DNA from: Variovorax boronicumulans
GTDB taxonomy: Bacteria > Pseudomonadota > Gammaproteobacteria > Burkholderiales > Burkholderiaceae_C
Assembly (NCBI RefSeq): GCF_030812215.1
Contig: NZ_JAUSSG010000005.1
Span: forward strand, 310,001 to 374,000
Direction of reading: 5' to 3'
Length of the DNA stretch: 64,000 nucleotides
Shown: one piece after another, positions 43,983 through 52,720 of the stretch
Layout: every line of letters begins with the position of its first letter
Numbering within the stretch: position 1 is the first letter of the stretch
Notes under the pieces: model-generated
The model's input: the letters and a program-made list of their open reading frames with translations, nothing else
Databases searched by the model: none
What the model was told of the DNA's origin: nothing
Position numbers and translations under genes: made by a program

Positions 43983-45166
43983 GTTCGCTCCGAACCCTGC
44001 GCACCGACGTGGCCATCGTCGGCGGCGGCATCGTCGGCTCGTCGGCTGCGCTCGCGCTGCGGCAGATGGGCATCGGCGTCGCGCTGCTGGAGCGCGACCT
44101 CTGCGGCTCGCGCTCCAGCGGCGTCAACTTCGGCGGCGTGCGGCGCCAGGGGCGGCCGCTGAGCCAATTGCCGCTCGCGCAACGCGCCCACCAGATCTGG
44201 GGGCGCCTGCCCTCGCTGCTCGGCACCGACGGCGAGTATCTGCGCTCGGGCCATTTCAAGATCGCGCGCAGCGAATCCGACATGGCCTCGCTCGAGCGCT
44301 ACCGCGCGCAGAGCCTGGACTTCGACCTCGGGCTCGAACTGATCTCCGCCGCCCGCCTGCGCGAACGCTGCCCGTGGCTCGGCCCGCGTGCGGTCGGCGG
44401 CTCGCTGTGCGTGGAAGACGGCCAGGCCAACCCGCGTCTGGTGTCGCCCGCCTTCGCGCTCGCGGCGCAGCGCGCGGGCGCGCAGATCTTCGAGCGCCAC
44501 AAGGTCGACGAAGTGGCGCACGACGGCGCGATGTTCATGCTGCGCTCGGGCAATGCGCTCGAAGTGCATGCGCCGATGCTGCTCAACTGCGCGGGCGCAT
44601 GGGCCGGCCCCCTCGCCGCCCAGTTCGGCGAGGCGGTGCCGCTGCGCGCGAGCCACCCGGTGATGGCGGTGACCGAGCCGCTGCCGCACTTCATGGTCTG
44701 GAGCCTCGGTGTCGAGGGCGGCGGCATCTACGGCCGGCAGGTGGCGCGCGGCAACCTGGTGCTCGGTGGCGGCCGTGGGTATGCGCTCGATGCCGACCGC
44801 GCCCGCGTCGACCGCGACGCCATCGCCACGCTCGCGCTGCAGGCCATCGAGCTGCTGCCCGCGCTGCGCCATGCGCACTTCATCCGCACCTGGAGCGGCA
44901 CCGAGGGCAACATGCCCGACCGCCAGCCGGTGCTCGGCCCGAGCCGCACCACGCCCGGGCTGTTCCATGGCTTCGGCTTCTCGGGCGCGGGCTTCCAGAT
45001 CGGCCCGGCCGCCGGCGAGGTGCTGGCCGAGCTGGTGCGCGATGGCCGCAGCAGCACGCCGATCGATGCGTTCGCGGTCGACCGCGCCTTCCCTGAGGAA
45101 GAAGGGGAAGCCGCGGATGAAGAGCAGACCCACTCCCCTCTCACTTCCGTCCCCACCCTCTCCTGA
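43979..45166 (+). CDS. DadA-like FAD oxidoreductase, catalytic subunit (HcnC/OoxB type)
   Basis: A 395-residue DAO-family flavoprotein. The FAD loop VAIVGGGIVGSSAALAL is at the N-terminus, and the C-terminal signature is GFGFSGAGFQIGPAAGE. In the three-subunit enzymes this is the part that oxidises the amine or imino acid. The C-terminal 25 or so residues (EEEGEAADEEQTHSPL and onward) are acidic and unlike the family, possibly a tail. The substrate is presumably what the surrounding ABC importer brings in. Confidence 0.9.
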   Translation: MSSLRTLRTDVAIVGGGIVGSSAALALRQMGIGVALLERDLCGSRSSGVNFGGVRRQGRPLSQLPLAQRAHQIWGRLPSLLGTDGEYLRSGHFKIARSESDMASLERYRAQSLDFDLGLELISAARLRERCPWLGPRAVGGSLCVEDGQANPRLVSPAFALAAQRAGAQIFERHKVDEVAHDGAMFMLRSGNALEVHAPMLLNCAGAWAGPLAAQFGEAVPLRASHPVMAVTEPLPHFMVWSLGVEGGGIYGRQVARGNLVLGGGRGYALDADRARVDRDAIATLALQAIELLPALRHAHFIRTWSGTEGNMPDRQPVLGPSRTTPGLFHGFGFSGAGFQIGPAAGEVLAELVRDGRSSTPIDAFAVDRAFPEEEGEAADEEQTHSPLTSVPTLS

Positions 45167-45178
45167 AAGGCAACCACC

Positions 45179-46246
45179 ATGTCCCGTATCCAGAAGACTT
45201 TTTCCCTTCGCCGGACCCTGCTCGGGGCAGCGGCGGTTTCGCTGCTCGCGGCCGGCGGCGCGGCGAGCGCGCAGACCAAGACGCTCTACATCGGCATGAA
45301 CGGCGGCACCATGGAGAAGGCGTACACGCAGTACGTGTTCCCGGCCTTCGAGAAGCTCTACGGCGCGAAGGTGGTGGTGGTGCCGGGCACCTCGTCCGAC
45401 ATCCTCGCGAAGGCGCAGGCCAACAAGGACAAGCCGCAGATGCACGTGATGTTCCTGGACGACGGGATCATGGTGCGCGCCATCGGCATGGGCCTGTGCC
45501 AGAAGCAGAAGCCCAACCCGTCGCTGGCCGAGATCTACCCCGCCGCACGCTTCAAGGACGACATGGCCAGCGGCGTGAGCCTGGGCATGACGGGTCTCGC
45601 CTACAACGCCAAGATGTTCAAGGAAAAGGGCTGGGCCGCACCCACCTCGTGGATGGACCTGGCCGATCCGAAGTTCAAGGGCAAGGTGGTGTTCCAGTCG
45701 ATGTCGTCCTCGTCGTTCGGGCTGCACGGCTTTTTGATGTTCAACCGCATCCAGGGTGGCAACGACAAGAACGTGGAGCCCGGCTTCAAGGCCTGGCCCA
45801 CCACCGTCGGCCCTAACGTGCTCGAGTACATCCCGAGCTCGGCCAAGCTCTCGGAGATGGTGCAGACGGGCGAGGCCGCGATCTTCCCGCTCACGCCCAC
45901 GGCCGTGGCTGCGCTCAAGGCCAAGGGCATTCCGGTGGAGTACGCGCCGCCCAAGGAAGGCGCGGTGGTGCTGATGGTGGGCCAGTGCGTGATCGCCAAC
46001 AACAGCGAGCCCGAGCTGTCGCAGAAGCTCGCCGAGTTTTTGCTGAGTCCGCTCGCGCAGGCCAACGTGCTTCAGTACGGCGCACAGATCCCGACCAACC
46101 CGAAGGCGCCGGCCGTGGGCGAAGGCGCGACGCAGGTGGCGGACATCAACAAGTGGATGAAGACCGCGATCACCATCGACTGGGAGAGCATCAACGCGAA
46201 CCGGCCGGCGTGGAATTCGCGCTGGAACAAGACGATCGAGAAGTAG
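45179..46246 (+). CDS. ABC transporter periplasmic binding protein (PotD-like)
   Basis: A 355-residue SBP_bac_8-type receptor with a signal peptide ending near GGAASAQT. Features such as SLGMTGLAYNAKMFKEKGW and GEAAIFPLTPTAVAALKAKG match polyamine/opine receptors. An AAAGG site precedes the start. It closes the operon, so the receptor is encoded last while the ATPase is first. It converges on the GMC gene with only nine bases between stops. Confidence 0.92.
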   Translation: MSRIQKTFSLRRTLLGAAAVSLLAAGGAASAQTKTLYIGMNGGTMEKAYTQYVFPAFEKLYGAKVVVVPGTSSDILAKAQANKDKPQMHVMFLDDGIMVRAIGMGLCQKQKPNPSLAEIYPAARFKDDMASGVSLGMTGLAYNAKMFKEKGWAAPTSWMDLADPKFKGKVVFQSMSSSSFGLHGFLMFNRIQGGNDKNVEPGFKAWPTTVGPNVLEYIPSSAKLSEMVQTGEAAIFPLTPTAVAALKAKGIPVEYAPPKEGAVVLMVGQCVIANNSEPELSQKLAEFLLSPLAQANVLQYGAQIPTNPKAPAVGEGATQVADINKWMKTAITIDWESINANRPAWNSRWNKTIEK

Positions 46247-46255
46247 GCGCCGGCC

Positions 46256-47890
46256 TCAAGCCGCGCGGTTGGCTTCAACGATCCAGCCCGCGGCCTTCTC
46301 CGCCATCATCAGCGTGGGGCTGTTCGTGTTGCCGCTCGTGATGGTCGGCATCGCGCCCGCATCGACCACGCGCAGGCCCTGGATGCCGCGCACGCGCAGC
46401 TTTGCATCGAGCACCGCCATCGGGTCGCTGTCGGCACCCATCTTCGTGGTGCCGACCGGGTGGAAGATGGTGGTCGCGATGTCGCCGGCCAGGCGCGCGA
46501 GGTCTTCGTCGGTCTGGTACTGCACGCCGGGCTTCCACTCCTGGGGCTTGTACTTGGCGAGCGCGGGCTGCGCGGCGATGCGGCGCGTCACGCGCAGCGA
46601 ATCGGCCGCCACCTTGCGGTCTTCGTCGGTGCTCAGGTAGTTGGGCGCGATGGCGGGCGCATCTTCGAAGCGCTTGCTCTTGATGCGCACCGAGCCCCGG
46701 CTGGTCGGGTTGAGGTTGCACACGCTCGCGGTGAAGGCCGGAAAGCTGTGCAGCGGATCGCCGAAGGCATCGAGCGACAGCGGCTGCACATGGTATTCGA
46801 GGTTCGGCCACTCGTAGGCGTCGGAGCTGCGCGTGAAGGCGCCCAGCTGCGACGGCGCCATGCTCATCGGGCCGCTGCGCTTCATCAGGTATTCGAGGCC
46901 GATCTTCGCCTTGCCGACCATCGACGACGCCAGCACGTTGAGCGTGGGCGCGCCGTCGATCTTGTAGACCGCGCGGATCTGCAGATGGTCCTGCAGGTTG
47001 GCGCCGACGCCGGGTGCATCGAGCACCACGTCGATGCCGTGCTGCTGCAGCAACGCGGCCGGGCCGACGCCCGAGAGCTGCAGGATCTGCGGCGAGCCGA
47101 TGGCGCCCGCAGAGAGGATCACCTCGCGCTCGGCATGCGCGGTGCTCATCTCGCTGCCGTTCCACACTTCGGCGCCGGTGCAGCGCTTCGTGCCGTCGGC
47201 CTGCGTCTCGAACAGGAGGCGCGAGACCTGTGCGCCGGTCCACAACTCGAAGTTGGGCCGGCCGTAGCAGGTGGGCCGCAGGAACGCCTTGGCCGTGTTC
47301 CAGCGCCAGCCGTTCTTCTGGTTGACCTGGAAGTAGCCCACGCCCTCGTTGCTGCCGCGGTTGAAGTCGGTGGTGTGCGGCACGCCGGCCTGCACCGCGG
47401 CTTCAGCGAACGCATCGAGGATGTCCCAGCGCAGGCGCTGCTTCTCCACGCGCCACTCGCCGCCTGCGCCGTGCATCTCGTCGGCGCCGAGGTAGAAGTC
47501 CTCGTGCTTCTTGAAGGCCGGCAGCACGTTCTGCCAGCGCCAGCCGTCGTCGCCGGTGAGGTCGGCCCACTGGTCGTAGTCGCGCGACTGGCCGCGCATG
47601 TAGATCATTCCGTTGATGCTGGAGCACCCGCCCAGCGTCTTGCCGCGCGGATAGCGCAGCGTGCGGCCGTTGAGGCCCGCGTCGGGCTCGGTGTTGTAGA
47701 GCCAGTCGGTGCGCGGGTTGCCGATGCAGTAGAGGTAACCGACCGGAATGTGGATCCAGTGGTAGTCGTCCTTGCGGCCGGCCTCGATGAGCAGCACGCG
47801 CTTGGTCTTGTCGGCGCTCAGGCGGTTGGCGATGAGCGAGCCTGCCGTGCCGGCGCCGATGATGATGTAGTCGAAGGTGGTGTCGCTCAA
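46256..47890 (-). CDS. GMC-family flavoprotein alcohol dehydrogenase (probable 3-hydroxypropionate dehydrogenase)
   Basis: A 544-residue GMC oxidoreductase: FAD loop DYIIIGAGTAGSLIANRLS, signature YPRGKTLGGCSSINGMIYMRG split over residues 80-100, and the C-terminal active-site region GAMPTITSGNTNSPTLMMAE with a histidine in TIFHPVGTTKMG. A TTG at 47890 with GGAG six bases upstream is the likely start; the TTG at 47902 lacks a site. It resembles choline dehydrogenases, but the adjacent mmsA-type gene and divergent LysR match the reported layout of 3-hydroxypropionate catabolism (hpdH). That role is inferred. Confidence 0.85.
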   Translation of the reverse strand: MSDTTFDYIIIGAGTAGSLIANRLSADKTKRVLLIEAGRKDDYHWIHIPVGYLYCIGNPRTDWLYNTEPDAGLNGRTLRYPRGKTLGGCSSINGMIYMRGQSRDYDQWADLTGDDGWRWQNVLPAFKKHEDFYLGADEMHGAGGEWRVEKQRLRWDILDAFAEAAVQAGVPHTTDFNRGSNEGVGYFQVNQKNGWRWNTAKAFLRPTCYGRPNFELWTGAQVSRLLFETQADGTKRCTGAEVWNGSEMSTAHAEREVILSAGAIGSPQILQLSGVGPAALLQQHGIDVVLDAPGVGANLQDHLQIRAVYKIDGAPTLNVLASSMVGKAKIGLEYLMKRSGPMSMAPSQLGAFTRSSDAYEWPNLEYHVQPLSLDAFGDPLHSFPAFTASVCNLNPTSRGSVRIKSKRFEDAPAIAPNYLSTDEDRKVAADSLRVTRRIAAQPALAKYKPQEWKPGVQYQTDEDLARLAGDIATTIFHPVGTTKMGADSDPMAVLDAKLRVRGIQGLRVVDAGAMPTITSGNTNSPTLMMAEKAAGWIVEANRAA

Positions 47891-47957
47891 CGGTGTCTCC
47901 AATCTGGTTGTTCTTTTCTCGGGCGCGCAATGTCTCCCCGCACATGCGTCTTGCCAG

Positions 47958-48047
47958 CGCTCCCGCGGAACCGGGTCCGCCGGGCCGCCGGAAGCGCCCC
48001 CTCGAGGGAGGATGCGAGCGACACGAAGTGCGCGAGAGTCGGGGGTG
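47958..48047. repeat. Dispersed intergenic repeat, copy 4
   Basis: It lies between the mmsA-type gene and the GMC gene. CCGCGGAACCGGGTCCGCCG, GGGCCGCCGG, CCCCCTCGAGGGAGG and GCGACACGAAGTGCGCGAGA match copy 2 (29744-29833) in the same orientation. Confidence 0.72.
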
Positions 48048-48050
48048 GGC

Positions 48051-49568
48051 TTACTTTGCCGTGGGCATGACGAACTCGGCGCCCTTGCCGATGCTCTCGG
48101 GCCAGCGCTGCATGATCGACTTCTGCTTCGTATAGAAGCGCACGCCCTCTTCGCCGTACGCGTGCATGTCGCCGAACAGGCTCTTCTTCCAGCCGCCGAA
48201 GCCGTGCCAGGCCATCGGCACCGGAATCGGCACGTTGATGCCCACCATGCCCACCTGGATGCGCCGGCTGAACTCGCGCGCCACGTTGCCGTCGCGGGTG
48301 AAGCAGCTCACGCCGTTGCCGAACTCGTGGGCGTTGATGAGGTCCACCGCGTCCTTGAAGTTCTCCACGCGCACGCAGCTGAGCACCGGGCCGAAGATTT
48401 CTTCCTTGTAGATGCGCATCTCGGGCGTGACGTGGTCGAAGAGGGTGCCGCCCATCCAGAAACCATCGCCGCAGCCTTCGCCGGCCTTGTTGCCGTCGAA
48501 CACGCGGCCATCGACCAGCAGCTTCGCGCCTTCCTTCTCGCCTTGCGCGATGTAGCCGGTGATGCGCTCGTGCGCCGCGCGCGTGACGATCGGGCCCATC
48601 TCGGCCGCGAGGTTGGTGCCGTTGAGCACCTTGAGCGTCTTCGTGCGCTCGATGAGCTTGGGGATCACCTTGTCCGCCACGTCGCCCACCAGCACCGCGA
48701 CGCTGATCGCCATGCAGCGCTCGCCGGCCGAGCCGTAGCCCGCGCCGATCAGTGCATCCACCGTCTGGTCGATGTCCGCATCGGGCATGACCACCATGTG
48801 GTTCTTCGCACCGCCCAGGGCCTGCACGCGCTTGCCGTGGCGGGCGCCGGTTTCGTAGATGTAGTTGGCGATCGGCGTAGAGCCGACGAAGCTGATGGCC
48901 TTGACGTCGGGGTGCTCGATCAGCGCATCGACCGCCGCCTTGTCGCCCTGCACGACGTTGAACACGCCATCGGGCAGGCCCGCTTCCTTGAACAGCTCGG
49001 CGATGCGCAGCGACGGGCTCGGATCGGTCGGGCTGGGCTTGAGCACGAAGGTGTTGCCCGCGGCAATGGCCACCGGGAACATCCACATCGGCACCATCAC
49101 CGGGAAGTTGAAGGGCGTGATGCCGGCGACCACGCCCAGGGGCTGGCGCAGCGTCCAGTTGTCGATGCCGGTGCTCACCTGGTCGGTGAAGTCGCCCTTG
49201 AGGAGTTGCGGGATGCCGCAGGCGAATTCGACGATGTCGATGCCGCGCGAGACCTCGCCCTGCGCGTCGGTGAAGACCTTGCCGTGCTCGGCGGTGATGA
49301 GGTGGGCGAGCTCGTCCTTGTGCTCGTTGAGCAGCTGCAGGAACTTGAACATCACGCGCGCCCGGCGGATCGGCGGCGTGTCGGCCCAGGCGGGGAACGC
49401 GGCTTGGGCGGCGGCCACGGCGGCCGAGACCTGCGCCGCGTCGGCGAGGCCGACCTTGCCGGTGACGGCCCCCGTGGCGGGATTCGTCACATCCTGCGTG
49501 CGGCCCGAGGTGTTGGCGGCGGGCAGGCCGGCGATGTGGTGGTCGATATTTCTGATATTCATGGACAT
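48051..49568 (-). CDS. mmsA: CoA-acylating methylmalonate/malonate-semialdehyde dehydrogenase
   Basis: A 505-residue aldehyde dehydrogenase of the MmsA branch. The nucleophilic cysteine lies in [33 protein letters not shown] and [15 protein letters not shown] are typical of MmsA. It converts methylmalonate or malonate semialdehyde to propionyl- or acetyl-CoA with NAD and CoA. AAGGAGA lies seven bases before the chosen ATG at 49568; a second ATG two codons on is possible. It is divergent from a LysR gene and precedes a GMC dehydrogenase that could make the semialdehyde. Confidence 0.93.
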   Translation of the reverse strand: MSMNIRNIDHHIAGLPAANTSGRTQDVTNPATGAVTGKVGLADAAQVSAAVAAAQAAFPAWADTPPIRRARVMFKFLQLLNEHKDELAHLITAEHGKVFTDAQGEVSRGIDIVEFACGIPQLLKGDFTDQVSTGIDNWTLRQPLGVVAGITPFNFPVMVPMWMFPVAIAAGNTFVLKPSPTDPSPSLRIAELFKEAGLPDGVFNVVQGDKAAVDALIEHPDVKAISFVGSTPIANYIYETGARHGKRVQALGGAKNHMVVMPDADIDQTVDALIGAGYGSAGERCMAISVAVLVGDVADKVIPKLIERTKTLKVLNGTNLAAEMGPIVTRAAHERITGYIAQGEKEGAKLLVDGRVFDGNKAGEGCGDGFWMGGTLFDHVTPEMRIYKEEIFGPVLSCVRVENFKDAVDLINAHEFGNGVSCFTRDGNVAREFSRRIQVGMVGINVPIPVPMAWHGFGGWKKSLFGDMHAYGEEGVRFYTKQKSIMQRWPESIGKGAEFVMPTAK

Positions 49569-49638
49569 GATGGGTCTCCTTGGGGGCAATTTGGCCTGTT
49601 CCTCGAAGGAAAGGCCAATGAATTCGACGCCACGGGCT

Positions 49639-49655
49639 TATAAATCGGACTTATA
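49639..49655. promoter_or_regulatory. TATAA-N7-TTATA palindrome at the lysR start
   Basis: TATAA-ATCGGAC-TTATA is an inverted repeat with a T-N11-A spacing (T41, A53) as preferred by LysR proteins. It also resembles a -10 box and ends on the first base of the lysR start codon. It may be the autoregulatory site in the 86-base region shared with mmsA. Confidence 0.45.
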
Positions 49656-50563
49656 TGACTACCGCCGCCATGGACCTCCAGATTTTGCGCGCCTTCGTTC
49701 TCGCAGCGAAGGAGGGCAACGTCTCCCGCGCCGCCGAACGGCTGCACCTCACGCAGCCGGCGGTGAGCCTGCAGCTCAAGCGCTTTGCCGAGGAAACCGG
49801 GCTCGTGCTCTTCACGCGCACGCCGCACGGGCTCGCGCTCACGGCCGACGGCGCGGCGATGCTGCCGCAGGCCGAGCGGGTGCTGGCCGCCGTCGGCGAC
49901 CTGCAGCAGGCGGCGCGCAAGCTCCAGGGCACGGTGCGCGGGGCGCTGCGCATCGGCACCATCCTCGACCCCGAGTTCACGCGCCTGGGCGTGTTCCTGC
50001 GCGAGCTGGTCGAGGCCGCGCCGCAGATCGAGACCGAACTGCGCCACGGCATGAGCGGCAGCGTGCTGGCGCAGCTGCTGCGCGGCGACCTGGACGTGGG
50101 CTTTCACCTCGACCCGGGCGAAGACGGCCAGACAACGACAACACCGGCGCTGTCGGTCCGCACCCTCACCCGCTTCACCTACCGCGTGGTCGCGCCCGCC
50201 GGCTGGGGCCCGCAGGTGCAGGGTCGCGACTGGAAGGCGCTGGCCGCCCTGCCCTGGCTCGCGACGCCGCCCGAGTCGGCGCACCACCGGCTGCTGGAGC
50301 GCGTGTTCGCGCCGCTCGGCCTTTCGCCGCGGCGGGTGGCGATGGTGGACCAGGAGGCATCGATGCTCGACCTGCTGAAGTCGGGCATTGGCCTGAGCCT
50401 CGTGCGCGACTCGATCGCGATCCGCGAATGCCAGGCCCACGGCCTCGCGATGGCCGACCGGGTGCAGCTCGATTGCGCGCTGCGTTTTGTCTCGCTCGCA
50501 TCGCGGCGCGACGAGCCGGTGATCGCCAGCGCCTGGGATGCGCTGGCCAAGGCCTGGAACTGA
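49655..50563 (+). CDS. LysR-family transcriptional regulator
   Basis: A 302-residue LysR protein: winged helix-turn-helix at residues 6-65 (LQILRAFVLAAKEGNVSRAAERLHLTQPAVSLQLKRF spread over that span), then the effector domain. It is divergent from mmsA and should control the mmsA and GMC genes. No clear ribosome binding site precedes ATG 49655 or the second ATG at 49670. With the TATAAAT box only some ten bases upstream, the mRNA may be leaderless or nearly so. Confidence 0.92.
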   Translation: MTTAAMDLQILRAFVLAAKEGNVSRAAERLHLTQPAVSLQLKRFAEETGLVLFTRTPHGLALTADGAAMLPQAERVLAAVGDLQQAARKLQGTVRGALRIGTILDPEFTRLGVFLRELVEAAPQIETELRHGMSGSVLAQLLRGDLDVGFHLDPGEDGQTTTTPALSVRTLTRFTYRVVAPAGWGPQVQGRDWKALAALPWLATPPESAHHRLLERVFAPLGLSPRRVAMVDQEASMLDLLKSGIGLSLVRDSIAIRECQAHGLAMADRVQLDCALRFVSLASRRDEPVIASAWDALAKAWN

Positions 50564-50696
50564 AGAAAAGCTGAAAAAACGGCGCGCCGCCCTACGCCAA
50601 TGAGGGGTCTGGAGCACATGGGCGCAGGATGCACCCGGTTACGATGCGCGCGTCCCCCAAACCCGGTTATTTGTTTACTTTCTGCTCATCCGTCCC

Positions 50697-51863
50697 ATGC
50701 CTTCCGCCACCCCGACTGCCGACGCCCAAGCCGCCGACAGCGCGTTGCCGCGTGTGGCGCAGCGGGAGCAGGAAGGCCGCCAATGGACGGTCGCCACCGG
50801 CCGCTGGACCGCGCTGGGCATGTCGTCGGTCCCGGCGTGGCAAGCCTTGTCGAAAAGCCTGGCGGCGGCACCTCCCGCGGACGACCGCGCCTGGGACCTG
50901 CGCCCCATCGTGCAGCTCGACCACATCGGCGCGCAGCTGCTGTGGGAGCACTGGCGCCACGAATGGCCCGCCACGCTGGAGATGGAGGCGCAGCACAAGG
51001 CGGTGCTCGACCAGGTGGCGCAATACACCGTCGCCACGCCGGATGAACCGCCCAGGACGCTGGCCGACCGCATCCGCACCTTCTCGCACAACGGGCCGCG
51101 CGCGATGTACGTCATGCGCGACTTCGTCGGCCTCATCGGCCAGCTCGCGCTCGATGTCGGCAGGCTGATCCGCGCACCGCACCGCGCGCCGTGGCGCGAT
51201 TTCTCGGGGCATCTCTATCAGTTCGGCGCGACGGCGCTGCACATCACGGCGCTGGTCGGCCTCCTGATCGGCGTGGTGCTGGCCTACCTGATCTCGCAGC
51301 AGCTTCGCAACTACGGCGCCGAAGCCTTCGTGGTGAACATCCTCGGGCTCTCGCTGGTGCGCGAGCTCGGGCCGGTGCTGGCCGCGGTGCTGATCGCCGG
51401 GCGATCGGGCTCGGCCATCACCGCGCAGATCGGCGTGATGCGGGTGACCGAGGAGCTCGATGCGATGCGCGTCATGGGCATCCCGCACGGCTTTCGCCTG
51501 GTGATGCCGCGCGTGCTGGCGCTGGCGATCGCGATGCCGCTCATCAGCCTCTGGACCTCGATGGCGGCGCTGCTGGGCGGCATGCTCGCGGCCGACGCGG
51601 CACTCGATATTTCGCCGGCCTACTTTCTTTCTGCGCTGCCGCGCGCGGTGCCGATCGCGAACCTCTGGCTCGCGATGGCCAAGTCGGCGGTGTTCGGCAT
51701 CCTGATCGCGTTGATCGGCTGCTACTTCGGCATGAAGGTCAAGCCCAACACCGAGAGCCTCGGGCGCGGCACGACGTCGTCGGTGGTGACATCGATCACC
51801 GCGGTGATCCTGGTCGACGCGCTGTTCGCGGTGCTTTTCAAAGGCATCGGATTCCGGGGATGA
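50697..51863 (+). CDS. mlaE: MlaE-type lipid ABC permease with N-terminal STAS-like extension
   Basis: A 388-residue protein. Residues 1-130 are soluble and helical/STAS-like (RQWTVATGRWTALGM ... IGAQLLWEHW), as in the long MlaE forms. The C-terminal 250 residues are the membrane permease with RELGPVLAAVLIAGRSGSAI and EELDAMRVMGI, both hallmarks. With the following ATPase, MCE protein and lipoprotein it forms an envelope phospholipid transporter. It overlaps the ATPase gene by four bases. Confidence 0.92.
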   Translation: MPSATPTADAQAADSALPRVAQREQEGRQWTVATGRWTALGMSSVPAWQALSKSLAAAPPADDRAWDLRPIVQLDHIGAQLLWEHWRHEWPATLEMEAQHKAVLDQVAQYTVATPDEPPRTLADRIRTFSHNGPRAMYVMRDFVGLIGQLALDVGRLIRAPHRAPWRDFSGHLYQFGATALHITALVGLLIGVVLAYLISQQLRNYGAEAFVVNILGLSLVRELGPVLAAVLIAGRSGSAITAQIGVMRVTEELDAMRVMGIPHGFRLVMPRVLALAIAMPLISLWTSMAALLGGMLAADAALDISPAYFLSALPRAVPIANLWLAMAKSAVFGILIALIGCYFGMKVKPNTESLGRGTTSSVVTSITAVILVDALFAVLFKGIGFRG

Positions 51864-52711
51864 ATACCGCCGTGAACAACAACAGCAACGACGCCACCGT
51901 GGTCGACATCCGCAAGCTCTGGACGGTGTTCAAGAGCGCCGATGGCGAGCAGGTGGTGCATCGCGATCTCGACATGCACATCGACCGCGGCGAGGTGCTC
52001 TCGCTGGTGGGCGGCTCGGGCACCGGCAAGACGGTGCTGCTGCGCCAGATCCTCGGGCTGGAAAAGCCGACGCAGGGCGTGGTCGAGGTGCTGGGCCAGG
52101 AGCCGGGCGAACTCAGCGCCTCGGGCGCGGCCAACGTGGGCATGCTGTTCCAGCACGGCGCGCTGTTCTCTGCCTTCAGCGTGCTGGAGAACATCGCCTT
52201 TCCACTGCGCGAACTGAAGCTGCTGCCCGACGAGCTGATCCGCCACGCGGCGCTCGTGAAGCTGCAGATGGTGGGGCTGGAGCCGCAGCACGCGAACAAG
52301 AGCCCGTCGGACCTGTCGGGCGGCATGATCAAGCGCGTGGCGCTGGCGCGCGCGCTCATCATGGATCCGCCGCTGCTGCTGCTGGACGAACCCACCGCGG
52401 GCCTGGACCCCGAGGCGTCCGACAGCTTCTGCAATTTGCTGCGCGGCCTGCACCGCGAGCTGGGCCTGACGGTGGTGATGGTCACGCACGACCTGGACAC
52501 GCTGTTCGACCTGAGCACCCGCATCGCGGTGCTGGCCGACCAGAAAGTCATCGTCAGCGGCACGGCGCGCGAGGTCATTGCCTACCCGCATCCGTTCATC
52601 CACGAATACTTTCTAGGAGGGCGCGGCCAGCGCGCCCTGGAGGCGCTGCATGACAAGCCAGCCACAGAACAACACGCGCCGCGGCCCGAAGCCGCGCGCG
52701 CCGAAAGGTAG
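51860..52711 (+). CDS. mlaF: MlaF-type lipid ABC transporter ATPase
   Basis: A 283-residue ATPase: Walker A GGSGTGKTVLLRQ, signature LSGGMIKRVALARAL (the MlaF variant with M in place of Q), Walker B LLLLDEPTAGLDPEAS. It powers the permease at 50697. A longer upstream reading is antiparallel noise; the start comes from the ATGA overlap. The last 25 residues are polar and variable. Confidence 0.92.
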   Translation: MNTAVNNNSNDATVVDIRKLWTVFKSADGEQVVHRDLDMHIDRGEVLSLVGGSGTGKTVLLRQILGLEKPTQGVVEVLGQEPGELSASGAANVGMLFQHGALFSAFSVLENIAFPLRELKLLPDELIRHAALVKLQMVGLEPQHANKSPSDLSGGMIKRVALARALIMDPPLLLLDEPTAGLDPEASDSFCNLLRGLHRELGLTVVMVTHDLDTLFDLSTRIAVLADQKVIVSGTAREVIAYPHPFIHEYFLGGRGQRALEALHDKPATEQHAPRPEAARAER

Positions 52712-52720
52712 GTAGCCACC

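Noticed and set aside
42265-45166. True hydrogen cyanide synthase hcnABC
   Set aside because: The subunits match that enzyme type, but HcnABC is not usually encoded within an ABC importer operon, and opine or D-hydroxyproline dehydrogenases share the same three-part plan.
46256-47902. Choline dehydrogenase betA
   Set aside because: No betB, betI or choline transporter is nearby, and the mmsA and LysR neighbours point to another alcohol. Overall GMC similarity alone does not decide.
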